Both the position numbers and the translations under genes were made by a program. This document shows positions 43,192 through 52,348 of a DNA stretch of 64,000 bases, piece by piece. Each line of letters begins with the position of its first letter. The stretch's first letter is position 1. Source of the stretch: Candidatus Parcubacteria bacterium (GTDB lineage Bacteria; Patescibacteriota; Saccharimonadia; Saccharimonadales; UBA4665); assembly GCA_023434325.1 (NCBI GenBank), contig JAEYSX010000003.1, positions 310,001 to 374,000 of the forward strand, given 5' to 3'. Under the pieces are notes generated by a model. It searched no databases and was not told the DNA's origin. It saw only the letters and a list, made by a program, of their open reading frames with translations.

Positions 43192-44211
43192 CTAGTACAG
43201 AATGCGTGACTCTGTTGGCACCTTTCGGGACGGCTGCGAGTTGATCGATGGCGGCAGGTCGCCGTTCGGCTGTGGCCTTTCTTTTCGGTCGCCAGCGTAC
43301 CATAGTGTGTATAGTCCCATTTCTTTGAGTGATTTGTCGGCGCGTTTTGTGGCTGAACTGTTAGATTCATCGTACGGCGCGGTTGTCAAAAACGAGTAGC
43401 CATAGGTTTTGTGAGTCTTGGTGTTGTAGATTAGCCCGACGTCGTGGCGGTTGTTGCCGTCGGGGTCATCTAGGATGCCGATTTTATTAACGAGCACGAC
43501 ATAGTCGTTGCCTTTTAGTTGGCTGCGTACGCCCATGTCCGTAAAGATGTTGTCGGCCATAGCGTCCTTCATAAAGTCGCTGTACGAGTCGGGATTGGCA
43601 AGGAGGGCAGACAGTGCCCAGAGCGAGTCGCTGGTAGTCGTGTTGCCTAGGTAAAAGCGGTCGCTATCAAGCGGTATGAGATAGGTGTGGTTCAGTTCCG
43701 GCTTTTGACTCCAGCGTTGGTTGACGTTTGCGTTACCCCCCAGTGCTTTGTTGACGAGTATTCTGACGGCCGTGTTTCCAGAGTTGTGGAGCAAGTCGTA
43801 TACGACATCGCCGAGGGTTGCTTGCAGCGGTGCGCCCGGTTGGTCGTAGGTGCCGGAGCCGGCACGCACGTCGCTGGCTTGCCAGGTTAGTGTTTGGTTT
43901 AATTGTAGCTTGCCGCTGCGTAAGTCCTCTAAAATCAAGAGTGATACGGGCACTTTGTTGACGCTTGCCGCAAAGTGCTCGGTCTCGTCGTTATGACTGT
44001 AGACGGTACGGTTGCTGCTGATGTCGATGATTGTCGCGCCGGTGACGACTTGGCGGTGCTCGTTGCGGAATACCGAGAGGTTAAGTAGATGCTTGAGGAA
44101 TATATCTTTGACCGGACTTAGATGGCCGCCGATCTGATTGTTGGGTTGTGTTTGCGATACAGGTGGTGTAGATGGAAAGTTTGGTATGGTTGGGGGTTGG
44201 TTTGTAATCAT
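43192..44211 (-). CDS. Class A beta-lactamase-like serine hydrolase, no visible signal peptide
   Basis: 339 residues. Active-site motifs: SxxK at Ser83-Lys86 (AASVNKVPVS), SxN at Ser144-Asn146 (LLHNSGNTAVR) and K-x-G in VNKIGI. The omega loop is RWSQKPELN, in which the position of the deacylating Glu166 is Lys170. This makes fast beta-lactam hydrolysis unlikely and favours a penicillin-binding or peptidase role. The N-terminus is Pro/Gln/Asn-rich with no TM helix, which is odd since its substrates would be outside. A Pro-rich tail follows the domain. Confidence 0.8.
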   Translation of the reverse strand: MITNQPPTIPNFPSTPPVSQTQPNNQIGGHLSPVKDIFLKHLLNLSVFRNEHRQVVTGATIIDISSNRTVYSHNDETEHFAASVNKVPVSLLILEDLRSGKLQLNQTLTWQASDVRAGSGTYDQPGAPLQATLGDVVYDLLHNSGNTAVRILVNKALGGNANVNQRWSQKPELNHTYLIPLDSDRFYLGNTTTSDSLWALSALLANPDSYSDFMKDAMADNIFTDMGVRSQLKGNDYVVLVNKIGILDDPDGNNRHDVGLIYNTKTHKTYGYSFLTTAPYDESNSSATKRADKSLKEMGLYTLWYAGDRKERPQPNGDLPPSINSQPSRKVPTESRILY

Positions 44212-44350
44212 GCTGTTTATGTTAAACAGTGCGCTTACGCGAAATATGTAATAAACCTTACATTGACTCTGTGATTTTTAGAGGTGAGAGGGATTGAGGT
44301 TGTCAGACAGTGAGAATCAGTAGTATTGTTATAGAAAGAAGGACAAGAGT

Positions 44351-45058
44351 ATGGCAGAGATATTATCACCACACCCGGATGAGGAGCATCGCTCGCACCG
44401 CGCGCCGTGGCTCCGCGCCGCAGTATTAGGTGTTAACGACGGCATTGTATCCACCTCGAGCTTGATGGTGGGTGTGCTTGCGGCTACGCCCAACCCTAAG
44501 GCGATCCTCACGGCAGGTATCGCCGGTTTGACGGCGGGTGCGTTGTCTATGGCAGTTGGTGAGTATGTGTCGGTAAGCTCGCAGCGCGACTCAGAAAAGG
44601 CCGACATCGAGATCGAGCGCCGCTCTATCGCCGCCAATCCTGCTGCCGAGTTGGCTGAGCTTAAAGAGATCTACATGAGCCGCGGACTCGACGCCGAGCT
44701 GGCCGGAAAGGTTGCCCAGCAGTTGCACGACCACGACGCCGTAGCGGCACATGCAAGGGACGAGCTGGGAATCGACCACGAAGATCTGGCTAACCCGATG
44801 CAAGCTGCGATTGCCTCGGCCACGGCGTTTTCGATCGGTGCTGCCGTTCCTGTTTTGGCTGCGCTTATTTCTTGGGAAGGTCATCAGGCTCTGCCGATTG
44901 TCATATTCTCGCTGATTGCACTGGCGATATCCGGAGGTATTGGCGCGTACATTGGCGGTGGCCACAGGGTTCGCGCTGCTTTGCGCGTGCTGGTGGGCGG
45001 CGGTGTGGCGATGGCTATTACGGCGCTTATCGGTAATCTTATCGGCACTCACTTGTAA
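44351..45058 (+). CDS. VIT1/CCC1-family Fe/Mn transporter
   Basis: 235 residues: WLRAAVLGVNDGIVSTSSLM, LTAGALSMAVGEYVSVSSQRDSE (parts) and C-terminal TM pairs are diagnostic of the VIT family. Metal-binding Glu/Asp-rich loop (KADIEIERR...ELKEIYMSRG) follows TM2. Likely exports Fe2+ or Mn2+ from the cytosol in a cell without vacuoles. SD AAGGAC before the ATG. Confidence 0.9.
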   Translation: MAEILSPHPDEEHRSHRAPWLRAAVLGVNDGIVSTSSLMVGVLAATPNPKAILTAGIAGLTAGALSMAVGEYVSVSSQRDSEKADIEIERRSIAANPAAELAELKEIYMSRGLDAELAGKVAQQLHDHDAVAAHARDELGIDHEDLANPMQAAIASATAFSIGAAVPVLAALISWEGHQALPIVIFSLIALAISGGIGAYIGGGHRVRAALRVLVGGGVAMAITALIGNLIGTHL

Positions 45059-45133
45059 TCTTTTGGGGCGCAGGTATGTATAGGGGTAAGCGGATTGGCC
45101 TCGGTGCGGCTATTAGGGTAGAATAGAACTAAT

Positions 45134-46492
45134 ATGTCTCCGCTACTACAAAGTATAGTTGTGCTTATTTTGGTACTCTCGATTGCCCGCTTTATTAAGC
45201 GCGGATCGGATGTGCTGCAAAAATTCTTTATACCGAGCGCGCTGGTCGCTGGTGTTATGGGCTTGATCTTGGGGCCGCAGATACTGAACACTATTCCGCA
45301 AGAGATAACCAGTTACTGGGCGCAGTGGCCTAAGTACCTAATTACCGTCGTGTTTGCCGGATTGTTTTTGGGTAAGGTGATCCCTAGCGCCAAAGAGATC
45401 TGGAAGATCTCGGGGCCGATGATCGCCTTTGGTAACACGCTGGCGTGGGGGCAGTATGTGCTCGGTATCTTGGCGACTTTGCTGTTTTTGGGGCCGGTGT
45501 TCGGCGTTAATCCGCTGGCAGGTGCGTTGATAGAGGTTAGCTTTGAAGGAGGTCACGGTACGGCAGCCGGTCTTGCGCCGACATTCGAGCAGTTAGGTTG
45601 GAGCGAGGCGACCGACATCGCGTTAGGTCTTGCCACCGTCAGTATTATCGCGGCGATTATCATCGGCATCGTGTTTGTTAACATTCATAGTCGGCGGGGC
45701 GGCGGGAAATATTTTGATCCGGAGTTGCAAGCCAAGCAGCGCCAACAGATGGTTCGCAGTGGCTACAATCTGATTACGCTCGGCCGTAAGATCCGCACCA
45801 GTCCCAAGGCGATTATTATAAACATCCTAGCGTTTGCGGTTGCCATCGCGATTGGCTGGCTCATGCTTAAGGGCTTTATTTGGCTAGAGGATCTATTGTT
45901 GAGCGGCCGCGCCAATATCCGGTTCTTTACGCACTTGCCATTGTTCCCGCTTGCGATGATCGGTGGACTTATTGTGCAGCTGGTGCTGCGCAAAGTGGGG
46001 CAGGAAAAGTTGATCCAGCGCCGCACGGCTGCCAATATCAGCACTATGGCATTGGATGTGTTGATCGCCAGCGCAATTGCAACGGTTTCGCTGAGCGCGA
46101 TTGGCAGCAACCTGCCGGTGTTTATCACCTTTGCGATTATCGGTATCGTGTGGATTGTGTTTGGATTCTTGGTGCTTGCCCCGCGCATGTTTAAGACCTA
46201 TTGGTTCGAGAAGGGGCTGACCAACATGGGCCAGTCCATGGGTATGACCGCCACCGGTTTGCTTCTTGGCCGTTTGGCCGACCCGAGCAACCACTCAAAA
46301 GCGCGCGAAAGTTTTGGGTATAAGCAGTTGGCGTTTGAGCCGTTTATGGGCGGCGGTATCGTGACGGTAGGGTCGGTTATTGTGCTGCATGAGTTTGGAC
46401 AAGTGCCGGTACTCATCGTGGTCACGTTGGTCACGGCGTTTTGGATCAGTCTGGGGCTCTGGCTGGGCAGAAGAAAAAAGACCGCCGCCTGA
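45134..46492 (+). CDS. Glutamate:Na+ symporter-like protein (ESS/GltS family)
   Basis: 452 residues, about ten TM helices. Re-entrant-loop motif FEGGHGTAAGLAPTF and a second in TNMGQSMGMTATGLLLGRLADP are the inverted-repeat pore loops of the ESS family. Likely imports glutamate or a similar amino acid, useful for an auxotrophic epibiont, but selectivity is not established. TAGAAT lies 9 nt upstream of the ATG (near-leaderless). Confidence 0.85.
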   Translation: MSPLLQSIVVLILVLSIARFIKRGSDVLQKFFIPSALVAGVMGLILGPQILNTIPQEITSYWAQWPKYLITVVFAGLFLGKVIPSAKEIWKISGPMIAFGNTLAWGQYVLGILATLLFLGPVFGVNPLAGALIEVSFEGGHGTAAGLAPTFEQLGWSEATDIALGLATVSIIAAIIIGIVFVNIHSRRGGGKYFDPELQAKQRQQMVRSGYNLITLGRKIRTSPKAIIINILAFAVAIAIGWLMLKGFIWLEDLLLSGRANIRFFTHLPLFPLAMIGGLIVQLVLRKVGQEKLIQRRTAANISTMALDVLIASAIATVSLSAIGSNLPVFITFAIIGIVWIVFGFLVLAPRMFKTYWFEKGLTNMGQSMGMTATGLLLGRLADPSNHSKARESFGYKQLAFEPFMGGGIVTVGSVIVLHEFGQVPVLIVVTLVTAFWISLGLWLGRRKKTAA

Positions 46493-46587
46493 TTGCGTAA
46501 TTACGGGTGCACTACTGTAGGCGTTGCAATAACCATAAGCGTTACGCTATCATTTATTGAGAATAATAACAGGGGGTGAGGATTAGT

Positions 46588-47283
46588 ATGATTACCTATA
46601 CAACGCTGATGGGTATGGCCGCTGGCGTAGCCATGATCTTAGTGGTGCTGCTGGGCTATAAGTTGTTTTATAAGCGATCGGCTGTGACGACTTTTGATGG
46701 TTGGGCATTGTCGTTTGCGGGACTGGGCGGGATTTTGACGGTGCTTGGGGCACATATGTCGATTGCATGGCCGCTGCAGAACCCCGAGCGGTTTAAGAAC
46801 TTTATGTTTGGCGAGCCGGTGTTTGTGCTAGGCGTGCTATTGCTTCTTGCGGGGTTCTTCTTGTGGCGGCGCGGCGATTTGCTGGTCGAAATGTCAGGGG
46901 CGAAGGGCGATGATCGACAAGAAAAGGCTCAGGCGTACCTCCGGTCAGTCGTGCAGCCGGTTGTGTGGATCGTATTTAGTCTTGGATTGGTGCTCGCGGC
47001 TTGTACGGTAGCGGCTTTTCAGTACGAAGTCTTTGCAACCGCGCCAAGCCAGGAGCCGGTTTTGGGAACATGGCCAAAGGGCTTAGTTAACGCATCGCTG
47101 AGTTTGCTCTATGCTTTACCTGCGCTCGGCTGCTTGCTGGCTCCATTGGCGTTTTATGGCCGCAGCCGCAGCGCGCTTGCCGCAACTGGCGTTACCCTGT
47201 TTTTGACGGGCATCGGCTGGCTGGTGGTAGCGGTGTTGGTGTACTACACGCACATCGCCATGGACTTTAACTTCCGCATGTAG
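46588..47283 (+). CDS. DUF981-like membrane protein
   Basis: 231 residues with six or seven TM helices. WALSFAGLGGILTVLGAHM and WPLQNPERFKNFMFGEPVFV (parts) resemble DUF981. ATG 46588 is preferred over GTG 46576 because GGTGAGG is a proper SD six nt upstream. Function unknown. Confidence 0.65.
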   Translation: MITYTTLMGMAAGVAMILVVLLGYKLFYKRSAVTTFDGWALSFAGLGGILTVLGAHMSIAWPLQNPERFKNFMFGEPVFVLGVLLLLAGFFLWRRGDLLVEMSGAKGDDRQEKAQAYLRSVVQPVVWIVFSLGLVLAACTVAAFQYEVFATAPSQEPVLGTWPKGLVNASLSLLYALPALGCLLAPLAFYGRSRSALAATGVTLFLTGIGWLVVAVLVYYTHIAMDFNFRM

Positions 47284-47387
47284 GTTGTAGCCAGTTAACC
47301 AAAGTCCGCCTTGTATTTTTGCTCACAGAAAAATATCTTGTGTTCGTCATAATAGCTTGATTGTTATGTGTGCGTGAGGGGGGTATT

Positions 47388-47816
47388 ATGGCGGCATATG
47401 CAACGGCTCATGGAGAACGTATCCGGCAAGAGTTGTTGGCGGCAGGAGTGACACCTGCAGGTTTGCTTAAGTTTAGTATTCGGTATTTACCAAAAGTCGT
47501 AAAACCTGACGAACATATTAAAGCTGTCGCATACGGGCGCTATAGCATGGGCGACGGCCCTAACGTGTGGAAGTGGGAGCAGGGAGTGCTGGCGGCTACG
47601 GATCAGCGGGTGTTATTTGTAGATCGCAAGCCAGGCTTTTTGCATGCCGACGCGGTTGAATATGATGAGGTCTCCGGTACAGAGGCATTAAAGGCATGGC
47701 CGTTTGCCTCGGTGACGCTTATGACCAAGATCGGCCCGTTTAATTTGCGCTACGTCAAAATCCCGCATGCCGACAAATTTGTGAGCTATGTAGAAAGTCG
47801 GCGCGGTGCTCCGTAG
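47388..47816 (+). CDS. PH-like domain protein (bacterial PH/YokE type)
   Basis: 142 residues. A helical N-terminal half precedes a PH-type core: VAYGRYSMGD, WEQGVLAATDQRVLFVDRK and SVTLMTKIGPFNLRYVKI. ATG 47388 has GAGGGGGG upstream; the earlier ATG 47361 has no signal. Cytosolic; function unknown. Confidence 0.65.
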   Translation: MAAYATAHGERIRQELLAAGVTPAGLLKFSIRYLPKVVKPDEHIKAVAYGRYSMGDGPNVWKWEQGVLAATDQRVLFVDRKPGFLHADAVEYDEVSGTEALKAWPFASVTLMTKIGPFNLRYVKIPHADKFVSYVESRRGAP

Positions 47817-47852
47817 CGCGGGCGGCTGCGCCCAGCGGTAAGGAGTGTTATC

Positions 47853-48080
47853 ATGATAAATATGGACAAGATACAACGAGAATTCAAAAAGCTGTACCGC
47901 TCGTCGACAGACCGTAGGATTGCCGGCGTGTGCGGCGGCATAGGCGAGTACTTTGGCGTAGACGCAAACATTATCCGCTTGGTGTGGATTATCGCTACCG
48001 CCTTAACCACTTTTATTCCGGGCATAATCGCCTACGTGATTGCCGCGGTTATTATTCCGAGCGATCGATACACAGGGTAA
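47853..48080 (+). CDS. PspC-domain protein
   Basis: 75 residues. RSSTDRRIAGVCGGIGEYFG and VWIIATALTTFIPGIIAYVI are the PspC signature with one or two membrane helices. PspC proteins sense or buffer envelope stress in other bacteria. AAGGAG SD 8 nt before the ATG. The preceding PH-like gene ends 36 nt upstream, so a small envelope-stress unit is possible. Confidence 0.88.
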   Translation: MINMDKIQREFKKLYRSSTDRRIAGVCGGIGEYFGVDANIIRLVWIIATALTTFIPGIIAYVIAAVIIPSDRYTG

Positions 48081-48097
48081 AACTGCAAAATCTAGGT

Positions 48098-49006
48098 TTA
48101 CAGGGATCCTGGGATAAATCTATCACGGGCGGATAATGGATTTGCATGCCTTTGTTGAGGCGCAACGCCTGATATCATCGATCCGCCTACGGGCGGCACT
48201 ATCTCGATTTCGCGGCGCACGCAATAGTCCATGACGGCATGCCAAACCGCGGCCGGATCGGTTATGGGCACGGCGTGATCTTTGCCCTCCAGAATTTGCA
48301 GCTCCATTTTATGCGGATCGCTATCCCGGTAGTATTCTACTGCATCCAACACCGATGGGAGGTTGCGCACGTGGTCGTACTCAGAGTGCAGGTACAGGCA
48401 GGGTGCGCTTAGTTTTTTGGGCATCGGCGAGGCATCAACCCGGTATTGGGGCTGCATTGTTTGGCTAACGAGCAGCCTGCCGATATCCGGAGCTAGGTTA
48501 AAAAAGACATCAAGTGCCATCTCGCGGTTAAAATCGACAAAATGCTCGTCGGTGTCATCGGGGTGTGTAATACCGTTTCGGAATTGCTGGCTGTTGCGGG
48601 GTTGTCGAGGCGCTGGGTTGCCTCTACCTGCTTTAGGCGGCAGCTCGCCCAAGCTTCCACTTACGAGCACCGCGAGCTTTACGTTGTGACCGCCCTCTTC
48701 TTGGTCCAGTTTTTCGATGGCCCGTAGCACATGCGCACCGCCGCCCGACCAGCCCAAAACGATAGCGCTGTTGCCCAAGTCTTTGATTTTTGAGGCAAGC
48801 ACGGTGGCGTGGTCTTCGGGTGTAGCGTTCGGGTCGTGTGTTGGCAAGTCGCTGATAATCTGCGCGTCGTGCCCGCCAATCCGAAAAAAGGCTGCGAGCG
48901 GTTCCATCGTCTCTGGACGAAAGAATGAGCCGCCAATAATCCCGACTTTGGTCTTTTCTACGATCTCGCCCGATGCTACGTGAGGGATAGTCAATTCCGC
49001 GCTCAT
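48098..49006 (-). CDS. Alpha/beta hydrolase
   Basis: 302 residues from ATG 49006. VGIIGGSFFRPETMEPLAAF, nucleophile VLGWSGGGAHVL, acid in SEYDHVRN and His in EGKDHAVPI. It has a long insertion between the nucleophile and the acid. C-terminal ~35 residues are divergent. Start uncertain; the frame extends 18 codons further. Substrate unknown. Confidence 0.78.
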   Translation of the reverse strand: MSAELTIPHVASGEIVEKTKVGIIGGSFFRPETMEPLAAFFRIGGHDAQIISDLPTHDPNATPEDHATVLASKIKDLGNSAIVLGWSGGGAHVLRAIEKLDQEEGGHNVKLAVLVSGSLGELPPKAGRGNPAPRQPRNSQQFRNGITHPDDTDEHFVDFNREMALDVFFNLAPDIGRLLVSQTMQPQYRVDASPMPKKLSAPCLYLHSEYDHVRNLPSVLDAVEYYRDSDPHKMELQILEGKDHAVPITDPAAVWHAVMDYCVRREIEIVPPVGGSMISGVAPQQRHANPLSARDRFIPGSL

Positions 49007-49142
49007 ATGTGGTTGTAGACTAAAACAGCCATATAATATTTTCTGCAATAAATCTAACAACCGCTCTGAGGATAAGATGATACGACAGGAGGCGAGAGCA
49101 ATAAGAGATAAACCAAACTTTGCCTACTTTCGGTCGCTAGGA

Positions 49143-49148
49143 TATAAT
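49143..49148 (+). promoter_or_regulatory. -10 box of the tRNA-Cys/tRNA-Leu unit
   Basis: TATAAT 10 nt upstream of the tRNA-Cys 5' end. The two tRNAs lie 22 nt apart and share one terminator, so they are probably one transcript. Confidence 0.6.
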
Positions 49149-49158
49149 CCTAACTAAT

Positions 49159-49232
49159 GGCGCTGTGGCGGAGTGGTTACGCAGAGGTCTGCAAAACCTC
49201 GTACGCCGGTTCAATTCCGGTCGGCGCCTCCA
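49159..49232 (+). tRNA. trnC-GCA: tRNA-Cys (GCA)
   Basis: 74 nt with encoded CCA. Acceptor GGCGCTG / CGGCGCC, discriminator U73 (the cysteine identity base), anticodon loop CTGCAAA, canonical T-loop TTCAATT. Confidence 0.95.
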
Positions 49233-49254
49233 ATTTTACAATAATTCAAGCAGC

Positions 49255-49340
49255 GGGCGAGTGGCGGAATTGGTATACGCGGTGGACTTAAAATCCGCTG
49301 ACCAAAAGTCTTGTGGGTTCGAGTCCCACCTCGCCCACCA
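49255..49340 (+). tRNA. trnL-UAA: tRNA-Leu (UAA)
   Basis: 86 nt class II tRNA with encoded CCA. Acceptor GGGCGAG / CTCGCCC, anticodon loop CTTAAAA, a long variable arm (TGACCAAAAGTCTTGT region) and canonical T-loop TTCGAGT. Confidence 0.95.
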
Positions 49341-49351
49341 CAGAAGAATAT

Positions 49352-49393
49352 AAAACGGAAAGTCGGTGTAAAATGCTGACTTTCCGTTTTTTG
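49352..49393 (+). terminator. Terminator after the tRNA pair
   Basis: Thirteen-pair stem AAAACGGAAAGTC / GACTTTCCGTTTT with a 13-nt loop and trailing T-run. Confidence 0.9.
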
Positions 49394-49481
49394 TAGAAAC
49401 AAGCGTAAATCGCAGGTTGTGCCACTACCCAACCGGTGCTACTATGGCGGCAGCTGTAAAGATAAGCGCTAAGGGGGGCAG

Positions 49482-50081
49482 GTGAAGAGTAATTTCAGAC
49501 AAAAGGGATTTACTATACTCGAGGGAGTAGTTGCAGTGTTAGTCGTTGCCGCACTTGTTGTTGGTGGTTGGTGGGTGTGGCAAAAGAATAGGACGAAAGT
49601 TACCGATGCGGCTACTGATATTGGTTCGTCAAGTAGCCAGAATAAGCCGAATAATGCGACATCTCCAGAGCTCCAAAATGTCGTTAGAATTCCCGAGTTG
49701 GGGGTGCAGATTGTGGTGCCAGACGCTATCAAAGACTTAGTGTACGAAGTGTCTGCCCGGAAGACGCCTGAAAATAAGGCGGTGACTGTGGTTTCGTTCT
49801 CGACTGAATCCTTAGTAAGGGCAGATCCAAAGTGTGGGCCGGATAATTCACCAATGGGTTCAATCGCAAGGGTTGATGGCAGATACCCGGAAGCTGCCGA
49901 GGGTGATAATAGCATCGCGATGGAGTATGGGCAGCTAGTTAAGCAGTTTGCTAACTTTTACATTAGTGCTTGGTATCCGAATGGTGTATGTTCGACCGAC
50001 CCTTCGTTCCCCTCTCCTCCAGATGGCAGCTGGAAGTCGCAGCTTGGCGGTGCGCTTTCGACGGTTCAGGAGCTGAAATAG
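49482..50081 (+). CDS. Type IV pilin-like protein
   Basis: 199 residues. Class III prepilin signal: short basic N-terminus, RQKG cleavage site, FTILEG with Glu at +5, then a hydrophobic helix (VVAVLVVAALVVGGWWVW). A variable extracellular domain with two Cys follows. GTG start with GGGGGG SD. No pilus assembly genes are in the window, so the machinery must be elsewhere. Likely surface adhesion or DNA uptake, common in Saccharibacteria. Confidence 0.85.
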   Translation: MKSNFRQKGFTILEGVVAVLVVAALVVGGWWVWQKNRTKVTDAATDIGSSSSQNKPNNATSPELQNVVRIPELGVQIVVPDAIKDLVYEVSARKTPENKAVTVVSFSTESLVRADPKCGPDNSPMGSIARVDGRYPEAAEGDNSIAMEYGQLVKQFANFYISAWYPNGVCSTDPSFPSPPDGSWKSQLGGALSTVQELK

Positions 50082-50116
50082 TCAGTTCTCTGTAAAGTGC
50101 CCAAGAAGGAGAGTAC

Positions 50117-51190
50117 GTGAGAAGAACAAGAAAACTGCTTTCACAAATGATAGGCAGGCAGAGGGTGCTCTTTGTTGTTACGCTATTAATTGCGACTATA
50201 TGTCCTCAACTCCCTAACGCAAAGATAACCTCGGCCACCGGTGGATACATATGGTCGAATGCAACAACGTTAAATGCGGCAACCTATGACTGGGGCTATG
50301 CCACATGCCCCACTACGGCGTTTGGTTGCATGGCAAAGACGTATGTAAAAAATGGTGTGACATATGGTCAGTACGATGCAAGGAATTTTTACTTCCGCAA
50401 CTGTACTTCGTATGTCGCCTGGAGGGTAAGCGGACTTGGCATCAATATACCTACTGGTTGGGGTAGCGCCACAACATGGGACACAAAGGCCACTGCCGCC
50501 GGCTACGCGGTGGATACAACGCCCGAGGTTGGCGATATCGCTCAGTGGGACAATGTGGCTGGTGGATTTGGCCATGTGGCGTATGTGGAAGAAATAGGTA
50601 CGGGCGCTAACGCTGGCAAGGTTCGCGTAGCGGAATACAACTGGGCGGTATCCGGCGGATTCACGAACAACCGGTGGACTACCGCTGACCATTACATTAG
50701 TATTGGCGGCAGTACCAGTGCTCCAACTAGCTTTCCTGACGGTACATATCTAAATGCTCAAGGCTCATGGTACGTAGTGGCCGGTGGCGCACCGATGGCC
50801 ATTAGTAGCTTTGCGAACGTCCCGCCGTTTAGCTCGTATGTCAATACAACTCCCGCAGTAATAAACTCCATGCCGAATTATCCGGTAGAGGGTACACTCA
50901 TACGTAATTACGGTAGTGGTGGTATATACGTGATTGCTGGCGGCGCTCCCACAGGTGTATCCAGTCTGAACAACATACCCTATAGCAGCTGGATAAATAT
51001 TGACGGCTGGGCGATTAGTAACCAGCTGCTCGGTTACCCGTCAAATGGTACGCAAGTTCGCGGCTACGTATCTGGTCGTCAGTTTTTGGCCAATGGCGGC
51101 TCGGTGACTGAAGTCACTACGTCGCCACTACCGTCTGCGACCATAGTAGACGATTGGTCCATCGTGAATCAGTTGGGTGGGACATTGTAG
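50117..51190 (+). CDS. Secreted CHAP-domain peptidoglycan hydrolase with three repeats
   Basis: 357 residues. Signal peptide (about 1-35), then a CHAP amidase/endopeptidase domain (about 70-195) with catalytic Cys in NCTSYVAWR and His in FGHVAYVEE. Three ~45-residue repeats follow: DGTYLNAQGSWYVVAGGAP, EGTLIRNYGSGGIYVIAGGAP and NGTQVRGYVSGRQFLANGGS. The AGGAP repeats resemble those of secreted actinobacterial proteins. For an epibiont of Actinobacteria it could act on the host wall; that is inference. It sits 35 nt after the pilin-like gene. Confidence 0.85.
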   Translation: MRRTRKLLSQMIGRQRVLFVVTLLIATICPQLPNAKITSATGGYIWSNATTLNAATYDWGYATCPTTAFGCMAKTYVKNGVTYGQYDARNFYFRNCTSYVAWRVSGLGINIPTGWGSATTWDTKATAAGYAVDTTPEVGDIAQWDNVAGGFGHVAYVEEIGTGANAGKVRVAEYNWAVSGGFTNNRWTTADHYISIGGSTSAPTSFPDGTYLNAQGSWYVVAGGAPMAISSFANVPPFSSYVNTTPAVINSMPNYPVEGTLIRNYGSGGIYVIAGGAPTGVSSLNNIPYSSWINIDGWAISNQLLGYPSNGTQVRGYVSGRQFLANGGSVTEVTTSPLPSATIVDDWSIVNQLGGTL

Positions 51191-51324
51191 GCGATGCACT
51201 TTGTGCGCTGTCTGGCTATGGCTGCCGCAACTCAATCCGTCCCCTTTGCAAAACATTCCGGATCTTATTCAGACGCTGAGCTGGAAGTGGTTTTTGGTTC
51301 CGTTGTATAATTGCGTCAGACTTT

Positions 51325-51819
51325 ATGACAAAGATTTCTCACGACAGTGAAACCCCGGCGCATGGCCAGCAAGTAATTACGGCCTGCGCCTTTATTCATC
51401 ACGATTTTAACGGCGTGACTAAAATGTTTTGGCCGCGAAGGGCAGAGACGAAGAAGTTCTTGCCGGGAGTTTTTGAGCTGCCGGGCGGCCACATCGATTT
51501 TGGCGAAGAGGTCGCGCCCGGTCTTAAACGCGAAGTGCTAGAGGAATTTGGCAAAGAGATAACGCTTGGCGATCCTTTTGCTGTGTTTACCTACACTAAC
51601 CCCATTAAGGGTTCGCACTCTGTCGAGATCGTGTATTTTGCGCAATTTGTGGACGGCGTTAACGGTATTACCGTTAACCCACAGGACCACGCCGAATACC
51701 GCTGGGTCACCGAGGACGAAGTTGATGCGACGCCATGCAGGGATAGCGACGATCCGGAGCGCGCAATTATCAAGCGCGGGTTTGCGCTACTTCGCGGCGA
51801 ACCGCTTCGGTTCTCGTAA
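51325..51819 (+). CDS. Nudix hydrolase
   Basis: 164 residues. The Nudix box is GGHIDFGEEVAPGLKREVLEE followed by FGK (all catalytic Glu present). N-terminal strand ITACAFIHH and late WVTEDEV are consistent. TATAAT is 13 nt upstream of the ATG, so the leader is very short. Substrate unknown. Confidence 0.87.
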   Translation: MTKISHDSETPAHGQQVITACAFIHHDFNGVTKMFWPRRAETKKFLPGVFELPGGHIDFGEEVAPGLKREVLEEFGKEITLGDPFAVFTYTNPIKGSHSVEIVYFAQFVDGVNGITVNPQDHAEYRWVTEDEVDATPCRDSDDPERAIIKRGFALLRGEPLRFS

Positions 51820-51847
51820 GTTACTTCGGGTGCGGTATGATGGATGT

Positions 51848-52348
51848 ATGACCAAACGTAGCGCAGGCATCGTATTGTATCGGCGATTATCCGCCGGCTG
51901 TGATGTTATCCTGGTGCATCCCGGCGGTCCGTTTTGGGCAAAAAAGGACTTGGGCTCTTGGTCGATCCCCAAGGGCGAGTTTGAACCCGGCGAAGAGCCG
52001 CTGACTGCCGCCAAGCGAGAGTTTGCCGAGGAAATGGGCGCGGCCCTGCCGGCCGGTGATTGCGTGTCGCTGGGCGAGTTTAAACAGCCAAGCGGCAAGA
52101 TCGTGCATGCCTTTGCGCTAGAATCAGACTTTAACCTCGAGAATTTTCGTTGCAACATGTTCCAGATGGAGTGGCCGCCCAAGTCCGGTCGCATGCAAGA
52201 ATTTCCCGAGAACGACCGCGCGGCATGGACTCCGCTATCGCTCGCTGCCCAAAAAGTTGTCAAAGGTCAAACTGCCATTTTTCAAAAGCTGGCCGATAAG
52301 CTTGGCATCGATCTACAAGATACTACGCCACAAACCAGTCTATTTTAA
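51848..52348 (+). CDS. Nudix hydrolase (SIPKGEFEPGE type)
   Basis: 166 residues. SAGIVLYRR, WSIPKGEFEPGEEPLTAAKR and EFAEEMGA give a complete box; the SIPKGE entry resembles diadenosine-polyphosphate-type Nudix enzymes. ATG 51848 is fixed by TATGAT 6 nt upstream; the long in-frame extension overlaps the previous gene in another frame and is not real. A second Nudix gene next to one at 51325 suggests a linked pair. Confidence 0.88.
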   Translation: MTKRSAGIVLYRRLSAGCDVILVHPGGPFWAKKDLGSWSIPKGEFEPGEEPLTAAKREFAEEMGAALPAGDCVSLGEFKQPSGKIVHAFALESDFNLENFRCNMFQMEWPPKSGRMQEFPENDRAAWTPLSLAAQKVVKGQTAIFQKLADKLGIDLQDTTPQTSLF

